The notes under the pieces are model-generated. The model saw nothing but the letters and a program-made list of their open reading frames with translations. It ran no database searches and had not been told where the DNA came from. Position numbers and translations under genes: made by a program. This document shows positions 27,001 through 38,798 of a stretch of 64,000 nt of DNA, one piece after another. The stretch lies in NCBI RefSeq assembly GCF_963966145.1, contig NC_091049.1, forward strand, positions 8,246,001 to 8,310,000, given 5' to 3'. The stretch is from Tenebrio molitor (taxonomy: Eukaryota > Arthropoda > Insecta > Coleoptera > Tenebrionidae). The stretch's first letter is position 1, and the number at the start of each line of letters is the position of its first letter.

Positions 27001-27443
27001 ATATTTGTTCACTTAATACAGACATGTTATTCTCATTAAAAGTGATGATGGTAGCTTCAGGTGCCCCGGGGTACCCCCGGCCCGGTCTGATCCCGGGCCG
27101 CGACGGCCCCTTAGGACTCCACCACCCGGACCTCCTCGGACGGCCCTACGCCGACCAGCTGGCCCATCAGGTATTGCGATTTGTACCAGTCTAGGGTAGG
27201 ACTGATGGTTTGGGTTGCAGGCTGCCGCCCACGAACAGTTGCAGAGACAAATGCTGCTAGAAAGGGATAGGTTCCCACCCCACCCCTCGATCGTCGCCCA
27301 ACACGAGGAGTATCTGAGGTGAGGTGTTGTGCGATCGCGTCGATCCGTCGAAACGTCATCGGTGTCTTATTTGCAGGCAACAGAGGGAGCGGGAACTCAA
27401 AGTGAGAGCATTGGAAGAGGCGGCGAGGGGCTCGCGGCAATAA
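21094..27443 (+). CDS. Gug: Atrophin / RERE-type transcriptional corepressor
   Basis: Nuclear receptor and histone-deacetylase corepressor, orthologous to fly Grunge (Atrophin) and vertebrate RERE. Exons: 21094-21138, 21620-21862, 21915-22094, 22147-22288, 22337-22495, 22549-22680, 22731-25746, 25800-26688, 26744-26891, 27061-27170, 27221-27318 and 27377-27443, giving 1742 residues. It opens with TQGEIRVGP, the start of ELM2 in RERE. ELM2 continues ([20 protein letters not shown]), then SANT (RFVKGLRQFGKNFFRIRK), then a GATA-type finger (RCSHC...LCWDC, about 245-270). Next comes a long disordered region rich in Pro, Ser, His and Gln in one 3 kb exon. The Atrophin domain has GDYNSCTRTDL, TPALRQLSEYARPH, Arg/Glu-rich helices and a His-rich THAHTHLHLH stretch. 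The acceptor at 22337 is preferred because the one 10 bp upstream hits a stop. No BAH domain is encoded. Confidence 0.93.
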
Positions 27444-28251
27444 GCAAGTCGTGGAGGCGGCAACGGAAGCTCCCGCGTCCGAATCTGATCAAATCTATAT
27501 CATGTACAATGTTCTCGACTTAACAGTTTCGGAGATGAATAGTAATATACGCTAAGTTTTAAGAGAAATATATTATACATATACAGTTTTAATTTTTTTA
27601 AGTATATTTTGCAATGATAGAGAATAATTTTGTATACAAAGTGTTGATGTTAGTGTTTTTTTAGCTAGTTGGGACGAATTTTATATACAGATCGACATGG
27701 CTCCTGTGTATATTCATTTGACCAATTGTAAATACCAGTCTGAGTTCTAGATTTCGATTTGCAACTTGATGGGCAGTCTTCCTGTATTCGGGTATACAAG
27801 TATGAAATTTTTTTTCTGTCAGTGTTTGTAAAAAGTGTACATTGTTTTACTACTCACCACGTTTAGGTTAATTTTTCTTCGTCTCTGTTGACTAAACTGA
27901 AAACTAAACTAAACCAAACCTAGTAGATCTTGTTCAGTCGCTTTACTTAAAATGATCTGAAAGATTACGATTTTTTAAACTGTGGTATTGTTTGTTTACA
28001 CTATTCTTTTATTTATATATTTATGTGTTTATTTAATTTTTTGTTCGACACGAGAAATAAATTTTTTACCAAAGATTTTTTTTATTTTTTTTTTTACGTT
28101 TTGTTTGCGTTTCGGATAATATAAACAATTTTAATAACGATAAACAAAATAAATAGAATATTTTTCAGGAAAGCTTTTTATATTAGAGAGTGTAATATAT
28201 CGAAAGAATGTTTCAAATGTGTATACTGTCTATATTAGTATATATAATGGA

Positions 28252-28257
28252 AATAAA
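28252..28257 (+). terminator. Likely distal poly(A) signal of Atrophin
   Basis: AATAAA about 810 bp past the stop, in a very AT-rich 3' UTR. Another AATAAA lies near 28053 and may be used instead. Confidence 0.5.
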
Positions 28258-28388
28258 TAATATTCATTTGTACCGTGTGTCTCATTCCTTGTCCCCTTCT
28301 CCAGTTTCAGGCGCTTCTCGTGTGACACCTCCTGATAAGCGAAACTTGTCAGTTATTGATTGTTCATGCCTGTGATACAAGCTAAATA

Positions 28389-28743
28389 TACAGGGTGGAA
28401 CAAAAGTATCAAATATTGGCTGTAACTTTTTAATTTGACAATTTATGAAAAAATGTTTAATATAAAAGTGTGATTTTCAAACAAGCGTATCTTTCTGTAT
28501 TCATAAATACAGTTTTGCCATTATGGGGAAAAAGAATAAAATTAAAAAAACAAAAAACCAAAGTGATAAAATTAACTTACTAAGTAATAAAATGCAATAT
28601 CAAGAATGCCATGGAAATTTGACAATTTTTGTTGAACGTCATGCAGGATAATACACCAATCAACTTTTATATTAAACATTTTTTCATAAATTCTCAAATT
28701 AAAAAGTTACAGCCAATATTTGATACTTTTGTTCCACCCTGTA
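28389..28743. mobile_element. MITE with 78-bp terminal inverted repeats
   Basis: The ends begin TA-CAGGGTGGAACAAAAG and match each other over 78 bp with a single difference (28391-28468 against its inverse at the right end). The element is 355 bp including a flanking TA on each side, as expected for a Tc1/mariner-type target duplication. It encodes no transposase and is probably mobilised in trans. Confidence 0.85.
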
Positions 28744-28754
28744 TAATAGTTATT

Positions 28755-28888
28755 TATGCAACGAGTTTCTGTGTAAATTGGGCTTTTCTAATTGCCCGAG
28801 GGACAATATTAAAACACGAGCGTAGCGAAGGTTTTAAGGCCTCGAAAGCAATTAGAAAAGCCCAATTTACCCAGAAACGAGTTGCATA
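28755..28888. repeat. Hairpin repeat with 41-bp arms
   Basis: Arms 28755-28795 and 28848-28888 are near-perfect inverses around a 52-bp loop. The sequence around and after it to about 29045 is related to 53820-54080 (inverted), so this is part of a dispersed repeat family. Confidence 0.75.
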
Positions 28889-29280
28889 CAAAATTTTATT
28901 GTTTGAAACGACGTCCCTGAAGCTTCCAAATCTTTTAAAAATGGTTTCGCATTTGCTTTTGACAGTTTTGACAAATTTTTCAAGACCTGTCAGAAATGTA
29001 ACGTTGAATGTGTTGTCTAGGGCAACGGTTCGTTATCTGCTCATTTTGCTTTAGGGCAGTTAAGAGGCAATTTACAAAGGAGAAAAATGAGAATTTATGA
29101 CAGTTGGCGATTCAAACCAGAACAAGACAAGGGCGGGGCTTAAGATGCGCGCCGTTAAAGCGACCAGTGGCGTATGAAACTATTACTACTTGATTAAAAT
29201 AATAAACATTACGAAATGAATGGGCAAAATTGATTTGAATTTTCAACAGGGTTTTTTTTTTTCATTTTACACAACACAAG

Positions 29281-29586
29281 TACAGGATTATTCTAAATGA
29301 TTGTAGTCGAAGTAGGCGTGAAAACTGAATGTAAAATCACATCAAAACGATGTGAATAGGTGAGTACACATCGTTCACACACGGGAGTAAAATTGATTGC
29401 AAAACAACTCAATATTTCTGGATTCAATCGTTAATTTAACAAAAATAAATAAAAATCTCATCACCGCACTTTTCACCTAAAAAATGACAGTGACAGCGAC
29501 AAACTGACAGTTCACATGAAAGCAGCAAAAATGTAATAACATGGGCATGGCCTACTGCGACTACAATCATTTAGAATAACCCTGTA
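29281..29586. mobile_element. TA-flanked MITE, second in cluster
   Basis: Terminal inverted repeats start TACAGG and include TTATTCTAAATGATTGTAGT, running about 36 bp with two or three differences. Length is 306 bp with TA at both edges. No open frame. Confidence 0.8.
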
Positions 29587-29587
29587 G

Positions 29588-29947
29588 TACTATCGCAACC
29601 AAAATACTTTGGTCATCACTTTTTGACACTTCAAATGTAAATCAAGTATTAATGTCAATATACATGACAATTTCAAATTATTCTTGTCAAAAATATGGCA
29701 CCTTTAGTTTTTGATAAATATAGAATCGTCTTACTTGCTTCTGAAGGTTGTCTAAACCGCGACCATGTTGATCTTTTGCTTTTGAACCCTGCCTCCGCAG
29801 CTGGGATTTACCCCACCCGTATGACACTGATAGATTAAAATAATTTTGACAGTAGTAAAAAATAAGGTTAAACATCCTAAAGTTTGCTTTACAATTGAAT
29901 GTCATTTATGTCGCATTGACGACCAAAGTATTTTGGCCGCGATAGTA
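29588..29947. mobile_element. TA-flanked MITE, third in cluster
   Basis: Inverted ends TACTATCGC plus CCAAAATACTTTGGTC (itself nearly palindromic) match over about 30 bp. Length is 360 bp, starting one base after the previous element ends. No transposase. Confidence 0.78.
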
Positions 29948-30408
29948 CACAAGCACAACTGACAGACAACAATAAGCGTAAAAACGGGAAAAATTTTACT
30001 TTCTAACGCCGCCACTGTAATACACGTCCTTCCCTTCTGAAAGAATGGACTGAGCCCACGTCTTTCTACGCAGACTACGTGATGTCTTGTTCTATTGTGA
30101 ATCGCCCTTTAACACATTTTGTGGCACTTCCAAGCCATTTTTGAAATTCGACACAGAAACGTCACTGTCAACAAAGATGGCACCACTATCGGTAAAATTG
30201 CAAAGGGTTGCCAACACAATATCGTCATTTATATTTTTACTTTTATTAGCATTTTTTTAATAATAAATTTCAATACTTATAAAGGTGAAACAACGTATAA
30301 AAATAATTATTTTGTACACCGAGTACACAATTTTTTCGAGATTCGACTTATGAAACATGACTTCCTTCAACCTCATCTTTTTGGTATATCGTAACAACAA
30401 ACACACAT
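29948..30408. other. Spacer with 3' end of XPC copy A
   Basis: AT-rich DNA between the MITE cluster and the XPC stop. It should contain the 3' UTR of the minus-strand XPC copy A; TTTATT strings near 30240 give minus-strand AATAAA. Nothing else recognised. Confidence 0.45.
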
Positions 30409-33400
30409 TCAATCGCTGTCGCTGCCAATCTTCGCTGCCGCCTTCTTCTTTTTCTTCCCTTGTCCGGAAGTCTCCCCAAACTCGTACTTTTTCTTCAACC
30501 TTTCCCTAATCAGCAACCCTCTGATCAATTTCTTCCAATTCCCGTACACTCTCTTGTCTATTTTCTCTTGTTCCTTCTTCTCTATTTCCTCTTGTTCCTG
30601 CGATTCCTCGTTAAAAACGATGCGACATTAGCCGTTGTCAACTCACCTGCTCCCACGCCGCCGCCAACACATCTGCGAACTCCTCGCACACCACGAACCC
30701 GTCGTAGGTGGGGTGACTCCAACCCGCGTGGAAATCGAACCCTACGATCGCAGAGGCGCAATCTATGTTCAGCTTCCTCGCTACTTTGTTCAACCCCGGC
30801 ACTAAAACACAAAGTGGAAGCATGACTCGACACGTAACCGTTTCGTTATTTTACATTTCATGTGAACAGTTTTCTTGGGGAGCATGCACGGTTTGAACAG
30901 CTCCACGTTGCCGAAAGCGTTTCTGGGGACGACTCCGTTTTCTGCAGTTGGTGGGACGTAATCTTCGGTCTGCCACGGCCCGAAGATTTCCAACAATTGA
31001 TCAGTGATCACGGTATTTGACAGTTTGTCCCATCTTGGTCTAGCTTTGACGATCTTGTAAGGCTGCTCGCCAGGTTTGACAACTTTGGCGTGTTTCAACC
31101 AAATATCCCTAGAATGCAGGGTGTAGACGCACTGTCTCGAGTAGACAGCTTCTTTCCTGACGAAACCGAGAGTTGGGGCGTCGGGAGGGTAAATTCCCTC
31201 GAATTTGAGCAAATGTCGCTTCAACACGTACAGGGGGTGGTTTTTGTACCTGAAATCGACACTCGTCACACGACCTGTCAAATCTAGTGAATTTAGTTAC
31301 TCTGTGATGGAGGTTGGCAACGGTTTTTCCAATTGCTGTCTTTCCAACTCTTCATCTTCTTCCTTATCCCTGACATTTTTCCTCCCCGTGAAGGACTTCA
31401 ACGTGTCCTCCCACCACTTGGCGTCGATCCTCAACTTCCTCGTCACCGTGTTGAAATTCGTGCAATACCTTTTTGTGATGTCCTTAAGGGTGTTGTCATT
31501 GTTCCACGCCACCACGTACGAAACAGGATGACTCGCCCTCGCCTGCAACCACTCGATCAACCCCCAAAAACCCAACACCTACCGACTTACGTGCAACTCG
31601 TTCACGCAATGCACCTGAGCCTTGAACACGTCCACGCTGATCCACTTCTCTTCATTCTCCAAAAAGACTTCCGCCCACACGTCCACCCCTTGCTTCTTCC
31701 TCAATTTCTCGTCTTCCGTTTCCGGCTTCACTTGCACCCTCCTCTTCACTTTGACCTTCGGCGAGAAATCGTCTTCGCTCTCGCGCCGCTTCTTCTTCAC
31801 CGCTTCGGGGGCGTAGTCGCTGTCGTCGCCGTCCGGGGCGGCGGTTTTGTGCTTGCGGACAGTCTTCGACCGATCGACGTCTTTCTGATGTTTGATGCTC
31901 TTCTTTACCAGGTTCACGATGTCGGCGCGCACGTCGACGCTCTTGTGATTTTTCAGTTTCTTTAAGTTGGGGGCGCCGTTCGTTTGGGGGGAGTTCGTTT
32001 TGGGAGAGAAGGGGGTTCGGGTGGAGGTGAAGTCATCCTCGGAGTCCGAATCGCGGTACTTGACCGCGGCCTTGAGACGTTTGGGGTGGTCGCTGACAGG
32101 GCACGGAGGTTGTTTTTTGTTGAGTTTTTTCAGGTTGGGCTTGGAGGGGCCGGGGTTGTCGCTGGCGCCGTCCAACTGTGGCACGGCGAGGTTTTTGCGA
32201 GTACGCAGCTTGCGCAGATTAATTACAGTCGTCTCACCACCTTTAATCTCCCCTTTAATTGTGTCCACTTTACGGTCTCCTCCGGATTTTATTTTACTTC
32301 CTTTAGTTTTAGTTTCATCTGTACTTTTTACTCTACGCTTCTTTGTTTCAACATCATTTGCTTCACCTTGCCCTTTCGTTCTACAGTTTTCCTTTTTAAC
32401 ACCACCCCCTCCCAATTTACTTCCACTTCTTCCTTCATCTACACCATTCGCTCTAGATTCTCCCTTCTGAATATTCTTCGCTCCGCCCTTCCCTTCGCTT
32501 TTACTTCTCTCCCTGGTTTTTCCTTTTTTGATATCTTCATCATTCACCTTTAGTCCTGTGACTTTCATCTTCTCTTTATCTTCACCTCCTCTCGATTTTT
32601 TCTCTTCGCCTTCGTTTGAAACTTTTGCTCTACATTTCTTCTCATTCTCCACTTTATCTTTTACTTTACTTCCTCCTTCAGCACCTTCATTATTCACCTT
32701 CATTCTAGTAATTTCCACTTTCACTTCCTTCGTTTCACTTTTCTTTCCTACATTTTTCCCTCCAGACATTTTCTTTTCACCTCCACCTGTACTTTTTGCC
32801 CTAGGTTTCTTCTTCTCTTTCTCCGCTTCATTTTCTATTTCATTTTCTCCAGATTTCCTCTTTTCGATCTTACTCACTTCACTTGTACTTTTTGCTCTAG
32901 GTTTTTTCGCCTCAACCATTTTACTCGCACCTTCACTGCTCTTCCCTCTAGACTGATCCTTCTCACTTGCATCTTTTGTTTTCGCATCGACTTTCGTACT
33001 CAACGAGTGCAATTCGCTACTCGGAGGTCTCAATGGTTCTACTTGCAACGACAGTACTACCCTACACTGTATCCCCAAAGATCTCACGATTGCTACAAAA
33101 ATAAAAACAAACACTCTTCTATCGTACGCTACCTTCTCTACCATCTGTTCCTCGAGTATTTCACTCAAAGACTTATCTGTATCTGTGGCTCTCACTTTCT
33201 CATCTACCACTATCGTCTTACAGTACCACTTCAACAACTGTTCTAGATACTTCAGATCTGCACGTTCCGGTGGATAAGAGTGTTGAGAAGGGAGCAACGA
33301 CAGCGCCATCGCTAGGACATTTTCCGAATTGATCGCAGCGCTGACATGATTACCGTGAGCTATCCAACACAAGAGGTGGACCTTGTGGATGAGCACCTGG

Positions 33401-34089
33401 TTCTCCTTCCTCACCCTGTTGATCCTCCGCTTTATCGCTGCCAACAAATCTACTCCTTTCTTCTTTCTCACTGCATTGGGCATCTCAACCGTAATCTGCA
33501 AACCCTCTTTCGGGATCTCGCTCTGTTCCTTCTGCTTCTCCTCCACCTCCTCCCAACCCTCCTTCTCGGAATCAGAACACGACTCAAAGTCACTCGAATG
33601 CAACGACCCCTCCAGAGAGGCCCTCTTCTCGCCGCTGACCCCTTCTCCCGCCGCTAGCAAATTCCCTACGTCGACCTCGCTCTCTTTCGTCTTCTTCCTA
33701 GCGTTGTACTCCTCCACGTGCTTCCTCGCCTCCTCCATCTTTCTCGTGTACTCGTGGAGTTGGCCGAAGTTGAGTTTGCTGCCGGAAGAGTTCTGTACAA
33801 CTTCTGGTGCGACGGTTTCATCGTCGGACTCCGAATCTGTGAGTGTCGTCACCACTCCGGCGAGGATGTCGCTTTCGATCTTGTCGAATGCGGGAGGTTC
33901 ATCTTTTTGGGGGTTGAAGAATGATGAGTTGAGGTCGAGCTTGTCGGCGGGTTGGAGGTAGTTTTCGATGTCGCTCTCGCTCGACGAGTCATCGTTGGGG
34001 GGTTTTTTCGGTTTTGCGATTTTGGATAAGGGTTCGTCGTCGCTGCTGCTCTCGTCGGGTTGGATTTGGGGGGCGCGCCGTCGACGCAT
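30409..34089 (-). CDS. XPC: XPC / Rad4 nucleotide-excision-repair damage sensor, copy A
   Basis: XPC (fly mus210) recognises helix distortion in global-genome nucleotide excision repair and recruits TFIIH, in complex with RAD23 and centrin. Exons in transcript order: 34089-31591, 31542-31301, 31249-30855, 30801-30647 and 30597-30409, in phase, giving 1159 residues (human 940). The N-terminus is MRRRR plus an acidic disordered stretch. The first transglutaminase-like half lies at about 205-345 (VHLLCWIAHGNH, SLGIQCRVVLSLQVEPL). A Lys/Glu/Ser linker of about 430 residues follows. The second half (VDVWAEVFLENEEKWISVD) ends exon 1. BHD1 begins HPVSYVVAWNN; BHD2/3 contain YKNHPLYVLKRHLLK, VYSRQCVYTLHSRD, GPWQTEDY and VPRNAFGNVELFKP, then LNIDCASAIVGFDFH. 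The C-terminus (NWKKLIRGLLIRERLKKKY) matches the family. Exons 2-4 have the same lengths as in copy B. Confidence 0.93.
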
Positions 34090-34990
34090 TCCTACAAAAA
34101 AGAGTTAATCTAGACTCGAGGATGAAGAATAAATTCAATCCTGGAACAAATAAAAAAAAAAACAAAGCTGTGACTGACGCGACCTCTACAATTTTCAAAG
34201 CCAGTACTACGAACTTCACCCCCTTAAAACCTAAACCCTGCAAAATCAGTTATCTTCTTGGGAACAAAAACTTTTCTTCCTGTATTGGAGTACAGTCATA
34301 TACGAAAACCTCAATCCGGTTCATATCACACGTGGGCGACAAAATACATAACATTGCGTAATCTAAATAGATGTGTTCTTTATTAATTTGGAATTTGGCT
34401 GCTATCCCGCCTGATTTATTTCGTGACCACTTTTTTTACGTGCTTTAATAATCTGTTCCACCAAGGACGAAAAAAACACACTGTCTGCCATTTCAAATTA
34501 CGATAATCTCATAATTTTTAAAAACATCAATTTACGATGTGCGTAAGTGAGGTTATGTTCACCCAAGTTGCACTTACCGGATTATTGATCAACACTTGGC
34601 TGACATTCACATTACACACAATAAACTTAACCTTGAAGAAACACAATTTCACTTTATTACACTCCAACTCTTTCAAACCATTTTGTTTTTATTTCTTCAG
34701 ATTTAAATTCAACTCACAGACGTCACTTACACTCATTAAAATAAAACATGTCTTTTCTTTATCAGTTTATCAACACAGTCACAGAGAGCGCAACTGTCGG
34801 TCGATAGAATTGTCAAGGCGAAGCTGCATTATTTGTGGTTTTATTAACATTTTTCAAAAACTACCATATTTATAAAACTGTAACAATATAAAAAATAATC
34901 TTTTGTGTAGGTATGAAATATTTCCGAGATTGTAATTCACGTGGTCAACATAACCTCTCTTGACCTTTTATCTCTCATCTAAATAACACT
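34090..34990. other. Spacer between the XPC copies, with promoter of copy A
   Basis: No coding exon. The 500 bp upstream of copy A shares blocks with the region upstream of copy B: TTGAAAATTGTAGAGGTCGC (inverse at about 34175-34200), a CCAAGGACGAA block near 34460, and AAGTGAGGTTATGTTC with CTTACCGGAT near 34545-34580. The region therefore belongs to the duplicated unit. Minus-strand AATAAA near 34841 could end copy B transcripts. Confidence 0.6.
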
Positions 34991-37900
34991 TCAATCCATG
35001 TCACTCGTGCTGCCAACCTTCTTCGCCGCCTTCTTCTTCTTCCCCTGTCCTGAAGTCTCCCCAAACTCGTACTTTTTCTTCAACCGTTCCCTGATCAGCA
35101 ACCCTCTGATCAATTTCTTCCAATTCCCGTACACTCTCTTGTCTACTTTCTCCTGTTCTTTCCTCGCCATTTCTTCTTGTTCCTGTAATTCGCCGTTTGA
35201 AAAGACGCGACACCAATCTTCGTCGACTCACCTGCTCCCACGCCGCCACCAGCACATCTGCGAACTCTTCGCACACCACGAACCCGTCGTAAGCTGGGTG
35301 AAACCAACCGGCGCTATATTCGAACCCTCTGAAGGCCGACGCGCAATCTATGTTCATCTTCTTCGCCACTTTATTCAAACCTGGCACTACAAAACCAAAT
35401 AAAAAAAAGTGATTTACGATGAATCGGGATTATTTTACGTCTCAAGTGCACAGTTTTCTTGGGGAGCATGCACGGTTTGAAAAGTTCCACGTTGCCGTAA
35501 GCGTTTCTGGGGACGATTCCGTTCTCTGCGGTGGGGGGCTCATAATCCTGCGTCTGCCACAGACCGAAAATATCCATAAAAGGATCAGTCACTATGGATC
35601 GTGACAGTCTGTCCCATCTGGGTTTGCCTTTGACGATTTTGTAAGGCTGCTCGCCAGGTTTGACAACTTTGGCTTGTTTCAACCAAATATCTCTAGGATG
35701 TAGAATGTGGACACACTGTCTCGAGTACACCGGTTCGTTCCTGACGAAACCGAGAGTGGGAGCGTCGGGAGGGTAGATTGCTTCGTATTTGAGCAAATGT
35801 CGCTTCAACACGTACAGGGGGTGGTTCTTGTACCTGAAACTCGACGCTCATCACACGATCCGTCAAATCTAGGGAATTTAATTACGCTGCGATCGTGGTT
35901 GGCAACGGTTTTTCCAATTGCTGTCTTTCCAACTCTTCATCTTCTTCCTTATCCCTGACAGTTTCCCTTCCAGTGAAGGATTTCAGCGTGTTCTCCCACC
36001 ACTTGGCGTCGATCCTCAACTTCCTCGTCACCGTGTTGAAATTTGTGCAATACCTTTTTGTGATGTCCTTGAGGGTGTTGTCGTTGTTCCACGCCACCAC
36101 GTACGAAACAGGGTGAGTCGCCCTCCTCTACAACTACTCGATCAAACCCCTAAAAATCCACAATCTATACACTTACACACAATTCGTTCACGCAATGCAC
36201 CTGAGCCTTGAACACGTCCACGCTGATCCACCTCTTTTCATCCTCCAGAAAAACTTCCGCCCACACGTCCACCCCTTGCGTTTTCTTCACATTCTTCCCC
36301 TCTTCCTTCTTCCCTTGCACCTTTTTCTTAACTTTGTCCGCTGGGACGAAATCGTCGTCGCTTTCGTATCGATTTTTCTTCACGGTTTCCGGGACATACT
36401 CGCTGTCGTCATCATCGGAGTCGATCTTCTGCTTACGAACCGTCTTCGATCGATGGATGTCCTTCTTCTGTTTGATGTTCTTCCTCGCGGGGTTGGTCCG
36501 AACGGCGATCTTGTGTTTTTTGAGTTTCTTCAGATTGGAAGCATTGTTCACTTTAGCGTGTTTCGGTTTACTTAAAGAGTCGTTCTCGGATTCCGAATCG
36601 CGATGCTTGACGAGTCGTTCAAGACGTTGAGAGCGGAACTTGACAAGGTACGGGAGTTGTTTCTTGCCTTTCTTTACGTTAGATCTGGAAGGACCAGGAG
36701 TGTCACTCGCGCCATCTAACTGTGGTACAAGAAAGCCCTTATGACTCCTCAGCTTGCGTTGACTTTGCACAGTCTTTTCCCTGAATTTAAATCTCTCGGT
36801 TTTCTTTGCTTCAATTATATTTTCAGATTCTTTCAGCTCTTTACTGTCCCCTCCAAATTTCATTTTACTCCCTCTAGTTCTACCTTCATTTTTACTTCTT
36901 GTTCTATGCTTTTTATTTCCAATATCTTCCGTTTCAACTTCCCCTTTTGTTCTAAAGTTCTCCTTTTTAGCACCTTCGCCTTTCAAACTGTTTCCAGTAC
37001 GTTCTTCATCCGTACAGTTTGCTGCATACTTCCTCTTTTGACCCTTCTTTGTTCCATTTTTCCCTTCACATTTTCTTCTTTTAGTATCTTCATCATTCAA
37101 CTTTATTCTTGTAATCTCCACTCTAAGTACCTTCCCTTTAACTTCCTTCTTCCCATTTTCTTCTGTTTTCACTGTAAACATTTTCTTTTCACCTCCATCA
37201 GTACTCTTGGGTTTAGATTTCTTATTTTCTGCTTCTACTTTCGCTTTATTTCGTCCAGTTACATCCTCATTATTCATTTTTATTCTCGTAACTTCCACTC
37301 TAAGTTCTTTAATTTTTACTTTATTCGAGATTTCCTTTGCACATCCATGTGTACTTTTTGCTCCAGATTTCTTTACTTCACTTTCTCTTCTAACATCCTC
37401 ATTCCCCACCTTCCTTCTAGTAATTTCCACTCTAACTTCCTTCGTTTCACTTTTATCTTCTGTATTTTTCACTACAGACATTTTCTTTTCACCTCTTGCT
37501 CTAGGTTTCTTCTTCTCTTTCTCTACTTTCTTTTTTACTTCACTTCCCCCTCCAAATTCCTTCTTTTCAATTCTACCGACTTCGCTTGTACTTTTTGCAG
37601 TAGGTTTTTCCCCCTTAACCATTTTACTCGTACCGACAACACCTTCACTACTCTTCCCTCTAGACTGATCCTTCTCACTTGCATCTTTTGTTTTCGCATC
37701 GACTTTCGTACTCAACGAGTGCAATTCGCTACTTGGAGGTCTCAATGGTTCTACTTGAAACGACAGTACTACCCTACACTGTATCCCCAAAGATCTCACG
37801 ATCGCTACAAAAATAAAAACAAACATTCTTCTATCGTACGCTTCCTTCTCTACAATCTGTTCCTCGAGCATTTCACTCAAAGATTTATCTGTATCTCTGG

Positions 37901-38798
37901 GTCTCGTTTCCTCGTCTACCACTATCGTCTTCCAGTACCACTTCAACAACTGTTCTAGATACTTCAGATCTGCACGTTCCGGTGGATATAACTGTTGAGA
38001 AGGTACCAACGACAGCGCCATCGCTAGGACATTTTCCGAATTGATCGCAGCGCTGACATGATTACCGTGAGCTATCCAACACAAGAGGTGGACCTTGTGG
38101 ATGAGCACCTGGTTCTCCTTCCTCACCCTGTTGATCCTCCGCTTTATCGCTGCCAACAAATCTACGCCTTTCTTCTTTCTCACGGCGTTGGGCATCTCAA
38201 CGGTAATCTCCAGACCCTCTTTCGGCCTCTCGTTCTTCTCCTTTTGCTCCTCCTCCACCTCCTCCCAACCCTCCCTTTCGGAATCAGAACACGACTCAAA
38301 GTCACTAGAATACATCGACCCCTCCAGGGAAACTCTCTTGTCGCCGCTGATCCCCTCTCCCGCCGCCAACAAGTTCCCTACGTCGACCTTGCTCTTCTCC
38401 GTCTTCTTCCTGACGTTGTATTCCTCTACATGCTTCCTCGCCTCCTCCATCTTCTTCGTGTACTCGTGAAGTTGGCCGAAATTGAATGTGGTGCTGGAAG
38501 AGTTCTGCACGGACTCTGAAGGCGCGACTGGTTCATCAGAGTTAGAATCTGAAAGTCTTGTAACTCCCATGAGGATATCGCTTTCAATCTTGTCGAATGG
38601 AGAAGGGTTTTCTTTTTGAGGGTTGAAAAATGGAGAGTTGAAGTCGAGCTTGTCGGGGGGTTGGAGGTAATTTTCGATGTCGCTCTCACTGGATGAGTCA
38701 TCATTAGTAGGGCCTTTACGCTTAGCGATTTTGGACAACGGTTCGTCATCGCTGCTGTTCTCGTTGGGTTTTATTCGTGGGGTTCGCCGTCGACGCAT
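34991..38798 (-). CDS. XPC: XPC / Rad4 nucleotide-excision-repair damage sensor, copy B
   Basis: Tandem paralogue of copy A, same strand. Exons in transcript order: 38798-36177, 36127-35886, 35833-35439, 35386-35232 and 35182-34991, giving 1201 residues. The ATG at 38798 gives MRRRRTPRIKP, matching copy A; the frame is open further upstream but without another ATG. Exons 2, 3 and 4 are 242, 395 and 155 bp, exactly as in copy A. The transglutaminase-like first half and BHD1-3 are nearly identical to copy A (BHD1 differs at about eight of 78 positions). The central linker is longer and strongly diverged, with extra VEITR-type repeats. The frame is intact, with no stop or frameshift, so the gene looks functional. 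The start faces REV1 across 833 bp. Confidence 0.93.

Noticed and set aside
28629..29054. 141-residue frame across the MITE end and hairpin repeat
   Set aside because: Runs through inverted-repeat and hairpin DNA. Its composition follows the repeat and no protein family is recognisable.
36741..37958. 405-residue Phe/Ser-rich frame opposite the XPC copy B linker
   Set aside because: Complement of Lys/Glu codons gives Phe/Leu/Ser. It mirrors the repeat linker and has no independent support.
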